Assembly: GCA_023474385.1 (NCBI GenBank)
Contig: JAMCYB010000002.1
Coordinates: 1-9,111, forward strand
DNA length: 9,111 nt
Reading direction: 5' to 3'
Origin: Candidatus Martarchaeota archaeon
GTDB taxonomy: Archaea; Micrarchaeota; Micrarchaeia; Micrarchaeales; Micrarchaeaceae
In this document: positions 1 through 6,767 of the stretch, in pieces
Numbering within the stretch: the first letter of the stretch is position 1
How the letters are laid out: each line of letters starts with the position of its first letter
Program-made: the position numbers and the translations under genes
Notes under the pieces: generated by a model
Database searches by the model: none
Seen by the model: the letters and a program-made list of their open reading frames with translations, nothing else
Told to the model about the DNA's origin: nothing

Positions 1-2
1 AG

Positions 3-1025
3 CGCAACAGGAGAGGCATAAAGTCAGCAGCATTCGCAGGCACAAAGGACCGTTCATCAATATCTACGCAGCTATGCAGCCTCTTCGGTGCAACGCCTGA
101 GAGCCTGCTCGCAGTGCACATGAAGGACATACGGATAAATGGCGCTTGGCTTAGCGATTCGCAGGTCAAGATGGGCGACCTGCTGGGCAACAGGTTTACT
201 GTGAATATAGATATCGAGGGCGACATGGACGAAGCCAAGAGGAGTGTGGAAGCAATAGAGACCGAGCTCGGCGGCATATTCCCCAACTATTTCGGCAGCC
301 AGCGTTTCGGCAACAGGGGCAACAACGTTGATGTGGGGGTTCACCTGCTCAAGGGGGATTTCAAGTCCGCAGCCATGGCCTTTCTGACCGATTACGGGAA
401 TGAGAAGATGGATGAAGCGGTCGAGGCAAGGAAGAAATTGGCTTCGGAGCTGGATTTCAAGGCGGCGCTGGCTTATTTCCCAATGTACCTGAAATATGAG
501 AGGCAGGTCCTGGACTACTTGTGGAAATACCCGAGCGATTACGCCAATGCGATGCGGAGGCTGCCCAGGCAGTTGTTCCTGATGTTTGTGCATTCCGTTG
601 AGTCTTACATTTTCAACGCAGAGCTCGCCGACAGGTTGGCTTCCGGGGCTACCGAGCCAGCAGAAGGCGACCTTGTATGCACGGCAGGAAAGCTCGGCTT
701 TCCAGACATGTCCAATATCGGCAAGTATGACAGCGGTTCGGCGGCGCAGCAATTCGCAGTTGGGAACATCGTGGGATACGAAACCAAGGAGTTGACGGAA
801 TTTGAAGCGTCGATGCTGGAGAAAATGGGGCTAACGCTTGACGATTTCAAGGCCAAAAGCGTACCCGAGCTTAATTCCAAGGGAGGCATGCGCGTGCTCT
901 TCGCGCCGTATAGCGGATTTGAGTACTTTGATTCTGAGGGCAGTTCGGTGAAGCTCCGTTTCTCACTGCCTTCGGGCGTGTACGCTACATCGCTGCTCAA
1001 CGAGTTCGTGAGCAGCAAGGAATAA
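3..1025 (+). CDS. truD: tRNA pseudouridine synthase TruD, 5'-truncated by the window edge
   Basis: TruD-family enzyme that isomerises uridine to pseudouridine in tRNA (U13 in bacteria; archaeal and eukaryotic relatives may use other sites). The frame is open from the first bases of the window, so the gene starts upstream and the N-terminus is missing; the first internal ATG at 114 is not the start. The visible part begins with the catalytic segment AFAGTKDRSSISTQ, in which the Asp codon at 48-50 matches the TruD catalytic aspartate. The family signature FPNYFGSQRFG lies at 279-311, and the conserved C-terminal RFSLPSGVYATSLLNE at about 957-1004. The stretch between them corresponds to the TruD-specific insertion domain. 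About 340 residues are visible, against about 350 for the whole E. coli enzyme, and archaeal members are somewhat longer. Stop TAA at 1023-1025. Family assignment is firm; the exact tRNA target is not deducible. Confidence 0.95.
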   Translation, partial: RNRRGIKSAAFAGTKDRSSISTQLCSLFGATPESLLAVHMKDIRINGAWLSDSQVKMGDLLGNRFTVNIDIEGDMDEAKRSVEAIETELGGIFPNYFGSQRFGNRGNNVDVGVHLLKGDFKSAAMAFLTDYGNEKMDEAVEARKKLASELDFKAALAYFPMYLKYERQVLDYLWKYPSDYANAMRRLPRQLFLMFVHSVESYIFNAELADRLASGATEPAEGDLVCTAGKLGFPDMSNIGKYDSGSAAQQFAVGNIVGYETKELTEFEASMLEKMGLTLDDFKAKSVPELNSKGGMRVLFAPYSGFEYFDSEGSSVKLRFSLPSGVYATSLLNEFVSSKE

Positions 1026-1052
1026 ATATCATCTGCGCTGCCAAAAGCAAGT

Positions 1053-1061
1053 AATAAATAT
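1053..1061 (+). promoter_or_regulatory. Putative TATA box for the 1097 gene
   Basis: AATAAATAT lies about 40 bases before the ATG at 1097. An archaeal start site about 26 bases downstream would fall near 1083 and leave a leader of roughly 14 bases. The same nine bases also occur at 1021-1029, across the truD stop, so one copy may be coincidental. A promoter here would separate truD from the following genes. Confidence 0.4.
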
Positions 1062-1096
1062 GATGCGCACGCAATGCATACCACATAGGCCATTTT

Positions 1097-1669
1097 ATGG
1101 AAAGCAGGACAACGGGCAATAGCAGACATATGCTGATTAGCAAGGTAGTTGGATTCAGCCTGGATAATATCGGCGCCGACAACCGCTTGGGTGCGGAGGT
1201 GAAGAACGCTATCGTGATAGGCCTCCACATGCTCAACAATGCGGGGGTAGGCGAGATTGTCGATAGGGAGATGGCCATAAAGGCGGTGCTGGATGCATTC
1301 TGCATCGCTGACGAAAAGCTTGCCTTGCAGGTCAGGGACATATTCGCAGAAGTGATAGACCCGATAATGCTGGAGCTACGCAGCCTTGATTTGAGGAGGA
1401 TGAAGCGCATAGACTTTGACATGAGCTTCATAATCAGCGATTACATAAAGCCTAGCGTGGCAAGCATCATGCGCATAATGGACAGAGGTGATGTACGCAT
1501 AGATGCGAATGTCAGGGACGGCATTGTCTACCCTGTAATAGTTATACCGATAGTAAAAAGCATGCACAATAATCTGAAGTTCTATTCTGCGTTCGTGGAC
1601 GAACTGGTGCGTCGCGAGGAGGATGAAGGATCTAAAGCGCTGATAAAGGCACTGACTCTCAGGAGCTGA
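1097..1669 (+). CDS. Hypothetical protein, mostly helical, 190 aa
   Basis: I do not recognise this family. The protein is predicted soluble, with no signal peptide, membrane segment, cysteine cluster or nucleotide-binding motif. Residues 32-125 read as several amphipathic helices (for example AIKAVLDAFCIADEKLALQV), followed by a short hydrophobic strand-like stretch GIVYPVIVIPIV at 142-153 and a charged C-terminal helix. ATG 1097 is preferred because it follows a TATA-like box with a short leader; the in-frame ATG at 1130 is an alternative. The stop lies 4 bases before the methyltransferase start, and that gene's Shine-Dalgarno falls inside the last codons of this one, so the two are very probably co-transcribed and translationally coupled. 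A role linked to RNA modification is only a guess from this context. It is a real gene by its codon pattern, packing and lack of any competing gene. Confidence 0.75.
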   Translation: MESRTTGNSRHMLISKVVGFSLDNIGADNRLGAEVKNAIVIGLHMLNNAGVGEIVDREMAIKAVLDAFCIADEKLALQVRDIFAEVIDPIMLELRSLDLRRMKRIDFDMSFIISDYIKPSVASIMRIMDRGDVRIDANVRDGIVYPVIVIPIVKSMHNNLKFYSAFVDELVRREEDEGSKALIKALTLRS

Positions 1670-1670
1670 T
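1662..1670 (+). promoter_or_regulatory. Shine-Dalgarno for the methyltransferase gene
   Basis: GGAGCTGAT matches the archaeal 16S-complementary consensus GGAGGTGAT except for one base. It ends 3 bases before ATG 1674, with the GGAG core 8 bases upstream. It lies within the 3' end of the preceding gene, fixes the start at 1674 and points to translational coupling. It is the clearest ribosome-binding site in the window. Confidence 0.7.
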
Positions 1671-1673
1671 TTT

Positions 1674-2648
1674 ATGGATGGCGGGCAGGGCTTGGTGTAC
1701 GTGTTCATACAGGCTCCGGATCCAGACAGGGTGGGATCGTACTTTGCTGAGAAGGGATTCGGCATGGGCACTGCAATAGGCAGCGGCATGCTCATGATGG
1801 AGCTTGACGAACAGAGCGGTGCAGTGGATGGCATAATGGGTCTTCTAAACTCCAACATGTTTCTCCAGCGCAGAGTCAACAGGGCGTATTTATGCGACAG
1901 CTCTGAAGATGACATTGATGCTGCAATCAGGGGGATCGAGGATAAGGCTGCTGCAGGCACGCAGTTTCGGGTTGTAGCATATCCGAAAAAGATAGAGGAT
2001 GAAATTGTAGAAAAGCTTGATTCGCATGGCGAAGCGCTTGAACCCAGAGGCTTCGCAGAGGTGGCTTACGTTGTCAGCATCATGGGAAAATACTTCTTTG
2101 GATTGAGCAGCAGGGGCAGGTATTTCGTCAGGTCAGGCATTATGGAGAGCCAGCTTTCACGCGCATATTACAAAATAGCAGAAGCGTTCGAGAGGTTCGA
2201 TATGCACATTGACAATGAATCAAGGGTCTTGGACATAGGCTCTGCGCCAGGCGGGTGGAGCCAGTACATTTCCGACAGGACAGGGCTGTGCGTAGCGGTA
2301 GACCCCGCGAAGATGGAGATAGAGAGGGCCAACATAGAGCACATAGAAAAAACATTCCAGGACGGCATAAAGGAGATAGAGAGCAGGGCGCCATATGACC
2401 TAGCAGTGTGCGATGCGAACATAGACCCACGCCAGGTTGCTGGGTTCGTTGCTGGAACACCTGGGCTGATTTCCGATGTAGGGGCAGCACTGATTACGCT
2501 GAAGCTGAAGTACAAGTCCGGAAGGTCTGTGCAGAGGGTAATAGACGAAACTTGCGGGATTATGTCAAAAAGTTTTAATAGTATAACGGTAAAGAGGCTA
2601 CTGTCAAACACACTTATGGAGGCAACGCTGTATGCGCGAAAGGCGTAA
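1674..2648 (+). CDS. FtsJ/RrmJ-fold RNA 2'-O-methyltransferase with N-terminal extension
   Basis: S-adenosylmethionine-dependent methyltransferase of the FtsJ (RrmJ) fold, probably acting on the ribose 2'-OH of rRNA or tRNA. The SAM-binding motif VLDIGSAPGGWSQ is at residues 185-197. The family's K-D-K-E catalytic tetrad can be assigned to K167 (SRAYYK), D247 (VCDAN), K277 or K279 (LITLKLK) and E316 (LMEATLY). The first 150 residues are not part of the FtsJ fold. They look like a small alpha/beta RNA-binding module, and the stretch around 98-151 is reminiscent of a THUMP domain. THUMP plus FtsJ is the layout of bacterial RlmM (Cm2498 of 23S rRNA), so an RlmM-like role is possible, but the target is unproven. 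The start at 1674 is supported by a strong Shine-Dalgarno. It sits in a tight pair with the 1097 gene, downstream of truD, which suits an RNA-modification cluster. Confidence 0.85.
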   Translation: MDGGQGLVYVFIQAPDPDRVGSYFAEKGFGMGTAIGSGMLMMELDEQSGAVDGIMGLLNSNMFLQRRVNRAYLCDSSEDDIDAAIRGIEDKAAAGTQFRVVAYPKKIEDEIVEKLDSHGEALEPRGFAEVAYVVSIMGKYFFGLSSRGRYFVRSGIMESQLSRAYYKIAEAFERFDMHIDNESRVLDIGSAPGGWSQYISDRTGLCVAVDPAKMEIERANIEHIEKTFQDGIKEIESRAPYDLAVCDANIDPRQVAGFVAGTPGLISDVGAALITLKLKYKSGRSVQRVIDETCGIMSKSFNSITVKRLLSNTLMEATLYARKA

Positions 2649-2671
2649 TGTGTGGGTAATGCTGTGAATCT

Positions 2672-3844
2672 ATGAAAAGCTTTTTGAACAAGAATGTCCT
2701 GCTGATATCGTTCTCGGCATTCTTCTCGGATATGGGTTACCAGACCGTTCTCGCGGTCCTGCCTGTGCTTCTAGTCATAACGATGCACGCGCCAGTGTAT
2801 GTATATGGAATAGTTATGGGCGTGTCGTACGGCTTCGGTTCCCTGCTTGGATATATCGGTGGAAAGCTTGCCGATACCTACGGGAGGAAGAAAATAGCAA
2901 TATTGGGCAACGCCCTGATACCCATACTGTCCTTCAGCGGAATAGCGACTGGATTCTACGAGAGTTCCGTACTGTTCACAGGAGGCTGGCTCTCGAGGAA
3001 CTTTAGGTCGCCGGCAAGGAGGGCATTGATAAGCGATGAGGCCAACGGCTCCAACAGGGGCAAGGTTTTCGGTTTTCTCAACGCACTCGACGTTGGTGGG
3101 GGAGTAGCTTCGATAATAGTTCTCCTATCGCTCCTATACCTGAAGGTCGCGTTGCCCCTCATTATCCTCGCCACAGCAATACCTATAGCTTTCGCTACAG
3201 TGCTCCTTGTGTTCGTCAAGGAGAAAAAGTATAGGAAGCGGAGCAAGGCGGTTACGGAAGCGAAGCGGGGCACGATTGCCGTAAACAGGAAAGCGTACAT
3301 GGGAGTTATAATAGCAACGGGTCTTTTCGGCTTCAGCTACTACAGCTTGGGCTTTCCCATACTCACGATAGCGCAGAGCCAGGGAAGTGACGCACTGGGC
3401 TTCGCTTCATACATGCTGTTCCTTCTTGCTGCGGCGGTATTCGGCTATATCATAGGCAGCAGGAAGCTGCGCCTCATACCTTCGCTGAGCGGCCTGGGCT
3501 ACGTGCTCTCTGCCATGGGCACCCTGCTTCTCGGTCTCGCATATGTGTACTCGCTGGGCGTTGCCATCATGTACATCGCAGTTGTAGTAATAGGCATGGC
3601 GGTAGGGACAATAGACACCCTCGAGCCTAGCCTGATAACGCAGATAAAGCCGAGGAGCGAGCGCGGCAGCGGCATGGGTGCGCTCACGGCTTCGAGGAGC
3701 GCTGGACTGTTCTTTGGCAACATAATCATGGGCATACTATACTACTTCGGGCCCTTCTACTCATACATATATGCGGCGATTGCTGCGTGCATTGCTGCAA
3801 TAGTCTTGCTCACGCTCGGCAGGCGTTTTGGAAGCAGGATCTGA
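2672..3844 (+). CDS. Major facilitator superfamily transporter
   Basis: Integral membrane transporter of 390 residues, the usual size for a 12-helix MFS protein. Hydrophobic segments recur along the whole length, with a charged cytoplasmic loop between the two halves at about 183-208 (KEKKYRKRSK and following). MFS motif A is present between helices 2 and 3 as GGKLADTYGRKK (63-74), and the family-typical RSPARRALISDEA occurs at 112-124. A motif-A-like basic loop is weaker in the second half (GSRKLR, 262-267). The substrate cannot be told from sequence; drug or metabolite efflux and sugar or organic-acid uptake are all possible. The gene follows the methyltransferase after 23 bases without a convincing Shine-Dalgarno or promoter, so it may be the last gene of that operon. 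It converges on the glycoside hydrolase with a 12-base gap, with no obvious terminator hairpin. Confidence 0.9.
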   Translation: MKSFLNKNVLLISFSAFFSDMGYQTVLAVLPVLLVITMHAPVYVYGIVMGVSYGFGSLLGYIGGKLADTYGRKKIAILGNALIPILSFSGIATGFYESSVLFTGGWLSRNFRSPARRALISDEANGSNRGKVFGFLNALDVGGGVASIIVLLSLLYLKVALPLIILATAIPIAFATVLLVFVKEKKYRKRSKAVTEAKRGTIAVNRKAYMGVIIATGLFGFSYYSLGFPILTIAQSQGSDALGFASYMLFLLAAAVFGYIIGSRKLRLIPSLSGLGYVLSAMGTLLLGLAYVYSLGVAIMYIAVVVIGMAVGTIDTLEPSLITQIKPRSERGSGMGALTASRSAGLFFGNIIMGILYYFGPFYSYIYAAIAACIAAIVLLTLGRRFGSRI

Positions 3845-3856
3845 ATCTGCAGTGCG

Positions 3857-4852
3857 TCAGCCTTTTGACAGGCTTCTGCTGTATATCGACAAAAATGAGT
3901 ACCATGCCGGGCTGGGCTTGCCTATCGTGGGGTTAGAGAGGTTTAGGAGGCCGAAATTATTTCCTACTGGCCCGTCCGATAAGCCCCAAAGGTCGTACCA
4001 GTATACTCTTTTTATGTACGGATATTTGTTGAACAGGTTGAACGCCTGCACCATGAACGCCTCCTGGTTGCTTTGCGAATAGCCTACGCTGGCGTTAGAG
4101 CCCGAGGGTATGCCGAATTCAGTTATCCATATGGGCTTGCCGGTTAGCGACTCGTACTCCGAAATCCACGCGGACCATATCTGCACGCCTGACTGGTTCA
4201 TAGGGCCGGCAGTTGATGGGTAGGCATGTATGGATATGGCGCTGCAATATTTCGCTGCACCATAACTCCATACCTTTGAATACCATTGGTATATGCTGTA
4301 GCTGCCAATTGGTGCGCCGCCGAAACAAACTATCGTGGCATTGGGCTCGGCTGCGGTTATTATCAAGTAAGCGCTCCTTGCCATACGGTAATAGTTATAA
4401 GCGCTGCCGTTCATGTATCCCTTCTGGAATGTAGGCACCCATGGCTCATTCCATATCTCCCATGATCTTATCCACGGATATGCCTTTACTGCGGCGCGGA
4501 CGCTCGCGTTCCATGTGGACAGGTTCCAGGCATCGTTTGAGAAGCCCCCCGGAAGGGTGTCGTAATCTAGTATGCCCAGATAATGCGCGCCATATGTGCT
4601 ATGCTGCACGGATAGCGCCTCTTCCTGCGAAGCATTCACGCTGATGTCTGTCCGGTAGTATAGGGCGCCAGCCCTCAGGGCGTATATTGCTGAACTCTGG
4701 TTGCTGTGAGTGCCGATGCCAACAACAAAATTGTAATTGCCTTCTATTCCGCCCTGTGCACCAGGAAGCAGGTATATGGATGCCAATGTTGATACAAACG
4801 CTGCGAGTAACACCAAGGCTAGCACTGTAACCAGTTTGCTGCGTGCATACAT
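3857..4852 (-). CDS. Exported clan GH-A glycoside hydrolase
   Basis: Secreted or membrane-anchored retaining glycosidase with a predicted TIM-barrel catalytic domain. Residues 7-29 form a single hydrophobic N-terminal segment (signal peptide or anchor). The acid/base glutamate is E136 in WEIWNEPW (131-138), the nucleophile is E245 in IWITEFGIPSG (241-251), and the SIHAYP strand (207-212) carries the histidine typical of the clan. These motifs fit families such as GH5 or GH39, but I cannot assign one. About nine N-x-S/T sequons suggest an N-glycosylated extracellular protein. The ATG at 4852 is chosen because it places the hydrophobic segment at the N-terminus; the frame stays open upstream into the tRNA gene, and the longer start at 4924 would overlap it. 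The start is only 31 bases after the tRNA 3' end. Its likely partner is the divergent glycosyltransferase, as a trimming or editing enzyme for a surface polysaccharide. Confidence 0.88.
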   Translation of the reverse strand: MYARSKLVTVLALVLLAAFVSTLASIYLLPGAQGGIEGNYNFVVGIGTHSNQSSAIYALRAGALYYRTDISVNASQEEALSVQHSTYGAHYLGILDYDTLPGGFSNDAWNLSTWNASVRAAVKAYPWIRSWEIWNEPWVPTFQKGYMNGSAYNYYRMARSAYLIITAAEPNATIVCFGGAPIGSYSIYQWYSKVWSYGAAKYCSAISIHAYPSTAGPMNQSGVQIWSAWISEYESLTGKPIWITEFGIPSGSNASVGYSQSNQEAFMVQAFNLFNKYPYIKRVYWYDLWGLSDGPVGNNFGLLNLSNPTIGKPSPAWYSFLSIYSRSLSKG

Positions 4853-4883
4853 TACTGCGCACCCTTCATATGCATCATTGAAG

Positions 4884-5007
4884 CGCCAGGGTAGGGATTT
4901 GAACCCTAACGTCCTTGCGGACACCGGTTTGCCTGTTGCATCACAATTCAGCTCTCGATGTTTTGCAAACTCGAGACCGGCGCGTTACCGGATTCCGCCA
5001 CCCTGGC
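4884..5007 (-). tRNA. tRNA-Ser(CGA) with a 40-nt intron
   Basis: Full cloverleaf on the minus strand. The acceptor stem is GCCAGGG (5007-5001) paired with CCCTGGC (4891-4885), and the discriminator is G73 (4884). The D stem is GCG/CGC, with GG in the loop. The anticodon stem is CCGGT (4980-4976) with ACCGG (4928-4924). The long variable arm is GTCC-GCAA-GGAC (4922-4911), and the T arm is TAGGG-TTCAAAT-CCCTA (4908-4892). Removing the intron gives loop CTCGAGA, anticodon CGA at 4973-4971, which reads UCG serine codons. The long variable arm together with G73 supports Ser over Leu, since archaeal tRNA-Leu carries A73. Mature length is 84 nt before CCA; CCA is not encoded (CTT follows), so it must be added enzymatically. 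The gene lies between divergent genes, with a box A on the minus strand about 28 bases upstream. Confidence 0.95.
4930..4969 (-). other. tRNA intron at canonical position 37/38 (bulge-helix-bulge)
   Basis: A 40-nt insertion between G37 (4970) and A38 (4929). It folds into the archaeal splicing-endonuclease motif: anticodon stem, 3-nt bulge CAA (cut CA|A), four-position central helix CTCG/CAGG, 3-nt bulge AGT (cut AG|T), then inner helix TTGC/GCAA. The central helix has one C·A mismatch (anticodon C34) and one T·G pair. Boundaries are inferred from this fold and from restoring a 7-nt anticodon loop. Confidence 0.85.
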
Positions 5008-5030
5008 ACATTATATTTTAGCAGCGAGCA

Positions 5031-5040
5031 ATTTTTATGG
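5031..5040 (-). promoter_or_regulatory. Box A (TATA) of the tRNA-Ser gene
   Basis: The minus-strand reading CCATAAAAAT is centred about 28 bases upstream of the mature tRNA 5' end (5007), the normal archaeal box A distance. A second AT-rich stretch at 5011-5020 is too close to the gene to be the main TATA box but could help melting. Confidence 0.55.
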
Positions 5041-5123
5041 CTATGGCAAAGCGCACACCGAAATCCGCGCGCACATACAATCCGATACCGGAGAGCATGA
5101 CCTGCCGCAATGTTGCAAAACGC

Positions 5124-5144
5124 TTATATTTATAGGCTTATATG
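5124..5144 (+). promoter_or_regulatory. AT-rich promoter region of the glycosyltransferase gene
   Basis: Two TATA-like stretches, TTATATTTATA (5124-5134) and TTATATG (5138-5144), lie 48 to 68 bases before ATG 5192. Start sites about 26 bases downstream would leave leaders of about 25 to 37 bases. I cannot tell which is used. Confidence 0.4.
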
Positions 5145-5149
5145 TGTTA

Positions 5150-5163
5150 AATGTATTTACATT
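5150..5163. promoter_or_regulatory. Inverted repeat AATGTA-TT-TACATT, possible operator
   Basis: A perfect 6-base inverted repeat with a 2-base spacer lies just downstream of the TATA-like stretches and 28 bases before the glycosyltransferase ATG. At that position a bound repressor would block transcription initiation. The region is AT-rich, so a palindrome this short can arise by chance. Confidence 0.2.
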
Positions 5164-5191
5164 ATTATTAGAATATCGTGTGTGGTAGCTG

Positions 5192-6748
5192 ATGCATCTC
5201 TATAACGAGGACAATGACAAGAAGTTCTCAGTAAGAATAATAACAGTAGTGATATTCGTAGTGCTGGCAGTGGCAGGTATAGGTTTTTCTGCATACCTGA
5301 TATACATATCGCATAGCCTGTACATGTACGTCCTTGCAATGCTGTTTACAATACTTTCAGTAGTGTCAGGATTCTTCAACATATTTGCTTCGGCGTTTTA
5401 TTACAGGTCATATTTCTATGACCAGTACCTGAACGCACTGAAGGGCAGGATAAAACCGATGAAGAGGATGCCGGAAGTGGCAGTCATTGTGCCGCTATAC
5501 AATGAGGAGGTGGAACGCGTCGAGAAGAATGTGCTGAGGCTTTTCGACCTCAACTATCCAAAAAAGCTGCTGCATTTCTACGTTGCAGACGATTCAACCG
5601 ATACAGAAAAGGCAAGAGCCATATCAAAGTTCTGTATGGATAACAACATAGAGTACATACACAGGAATGACAGAAAGGGGTTCAAGGCGGGTGCATTGAA
5701 CAACGTAATCAAGAACATACAGGAGGAATTCGTAGCTATATTTGACTATGACGAATACCTTGTCAATAGGGATTTCCTTGTTGACCTACTGCCTTACTTC
5801 TCAGATAAGAAGCTTGCATATATACAGACAGAGAAGAGGTACAAGAAGAGCAGCGGGCTTTTCGAGCAGTCGATAGGGCTTTTCGACGCCTTCTTCTTCA
5901 AATTCATACAGCAGGCGAGGGGCAGCAACAACACGGCCATATTTGCTGGATCGTGCGGCATAATAAGAAAGAGCATACTGGAGGGGCTCGGCGGCTTTCC
6001 GGAATACGTCATAGAGGATACCTTTTTCAGCTTCGAAGCCGACATGAAGAAGTACCACAGCCTCTACATCCCAGCAGTATACGCCGAAGGCAAGCCGATA
6101 AAGTCGTTTACCGAATTAGTGAGGCAACAGTGGCGCTACAATTACGGCGACACGCAGTTCCTATGGTACTTCTACAAGCACAAGAAGCCCAAGAGCATGA
6201 GCCCGCTGTCGCACATAGATTACATAACGCACGGTTTTGGCCTGAATTATATATCAGTTATATTGGTGCTCTTCACGCTTGTGTCGATAATGATAGTATT
6301 CTCCGCTGTTCATTTTGTGCCTCTCACAATAAGCCAGGTGTTCCAGCAGCAGTACATTGGCACAGACTTGGAGATATTCGGAGGCATGGCCTTTGTGCTG
6401 TCCGTTCTTGCCCCTGTCATAATAACAAAGATATACTTCAATTCGATTAGGAAGGGACTCATGATATTCATGCTCAACTTCAGCCTTGCAATAGTAAGGA
6501 CGAAGGCGGCTTTCGCAGCAATACTGGGCAAGAGCCCGTCGCTCACATGGAGCAGGCCGGATGAAAGGAGGAAGCATGACATAGTGTTCGCGATAACGAA
6601 TACGAAGATGGAGCTCGCCATGGGCATAGCGCTGATAGTGCTGGGCGCAGTGGCAACGTCGCAGCATAACCTTGCAGGAGGGATTTGGCTGCTCTGGTAT
6701 GCAGCACTATATATGCTTGCCACCGTATTCATGTACAAATACGGCTGA
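5192..6748 (+). CDS. Membrane-bound family 2 glycosyltransferase, cellulose-synthase-like
   Basis: Processive-type GT2 enzyme that would add sugars from a nucleotide-sugar donor to a growing polysaccharide at the inner face of the membrane. Two hydrophobic helices (about 14-38 and 43-66) precede the GT-A domain, and roughly five more lie between about 348 and 515. Conserved points in order: VPLYNEE (100-106), VADDS with D133/D134 for the nucleotide, FDYDEY with D185-x-D187 for metal, FAGSCGIIRK (251-260), IEDTFFSFE with E275/D276 as the likely catalytic region, and RQQWRYNYG (311-319), a variant of the QxxRW motif in which Trp is replaced by Tyr. Length 518 fits simple cellulose or glucan synthase-like proteins without a PilZ domain. 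The sugar is unknown. The gene is divergent from tRNA-Ser and the GH-A hydrolase, and is followed after 19 bases by the DUF424 gene. No strong Shine-Dalgarno is visible before ATG 5192. Confidence 0.92.
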   Translation: MHLYNEDNDKKFSVRIITVVIFVVLAVAGIGFSAYLIYISHSLYMYVLAMLFTILSVVSGFFNIFASAFYYRSYFYDQYLNALKGRIKPMKRMPEVAVIVPLYNEEVERVEKNVLRLFDLNYPKKLLHFYVADDSTDTEKARAISKFCMDNNIEYIHRNDRKGFKAGALNNVIKNIQEEFVAIFDYDEYLVNRDFLVDLLPYFSDKKLAYIQTEKRYKKSSGLFEQSIGLFDAFFFKFIQQARGSNNTAIFAGSCGIIRKSILEGLGGFPEYVIEDTFFSFEADMKKYHSLYIPAVYAEGKPIKSFTELVRQQWRYNYGDTQFLWYFYKHKKPKSMSPLSHIDYITHGFGLNYISVILVLFTLVSIMIVFSAVHFVPLTISQVFQQQYIGTDLEIFGGMAFVLSVLAPVIITKIYFNSIRKGLMIFMLNFSLAIVRTKAAFAAILGKSPSLTWSRPDERRKHDIVFAITNTKMELAMGIALIVLGAVATSQHNLAGGIWLLWYAALYMLATVFMYKYG

Positions 6749-6767
6749 GATATCTAAAGGTTATTTG

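Noticed and set aside
72..752. 226-codon open frame on the minus strand opposite truD
   Set aside because: The plus strand carries unmistakable TruD motifs throughout. The antisense translation has no recognisable motif, and its length is explained by the codon bias of the real gene.
605..1431. Two overlapping minus-strand open frames (605-1228 and 997-1431)
   Set aside because: They lie opposite truD and the 1097 gene, with serine- and leucine-rich translations typical of antisense shadows. The plus-strand genes pack tightly and have ribosome-binding signals.
1376..1960. 194-codon minus-strand open frame across the 1097/1674 junction
   Set aside because: It overlaps a translationally coupled gene pair with clear function in the second member, and the antisense product shows no domain.
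3845..3856. Terminator hairpin between the convergent MFS and hydrolase genes
   Set aside because: The gap is only 12 bases, and I see neither a stem-loop nor a long T tract on either strand.
4853..4924. N-terminal extension of the GH-A hydrolase to an ATG at 4924
   Set aside because: It would begin inside the tRNA-Ser gene and bury the signal-peptide-like segment about 30 residues in. ATG 4852 restores a normal exported N-terminus.
4884..5007. tRNA-Leu instead of tRNA-Ser
   Set aside because: Both have a long variable arm, but the discriminator is G73 and the spliced anticodon is CGA, which reads serine codons.
4737..5188. Three plus-strand open frames covering the tRNA-Ser gene
   Set aside because: They run antisense to the hydrolase and the tRNA, which are both well supported, and show no protein motif.
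6672..6767. Upstream extension of the DUF424 protein to 6672
   Set aside because: The extra residues overlap the glycosyltransferase reading frame and are not part of the family; ATG 6768 gives the expected N-terminus.
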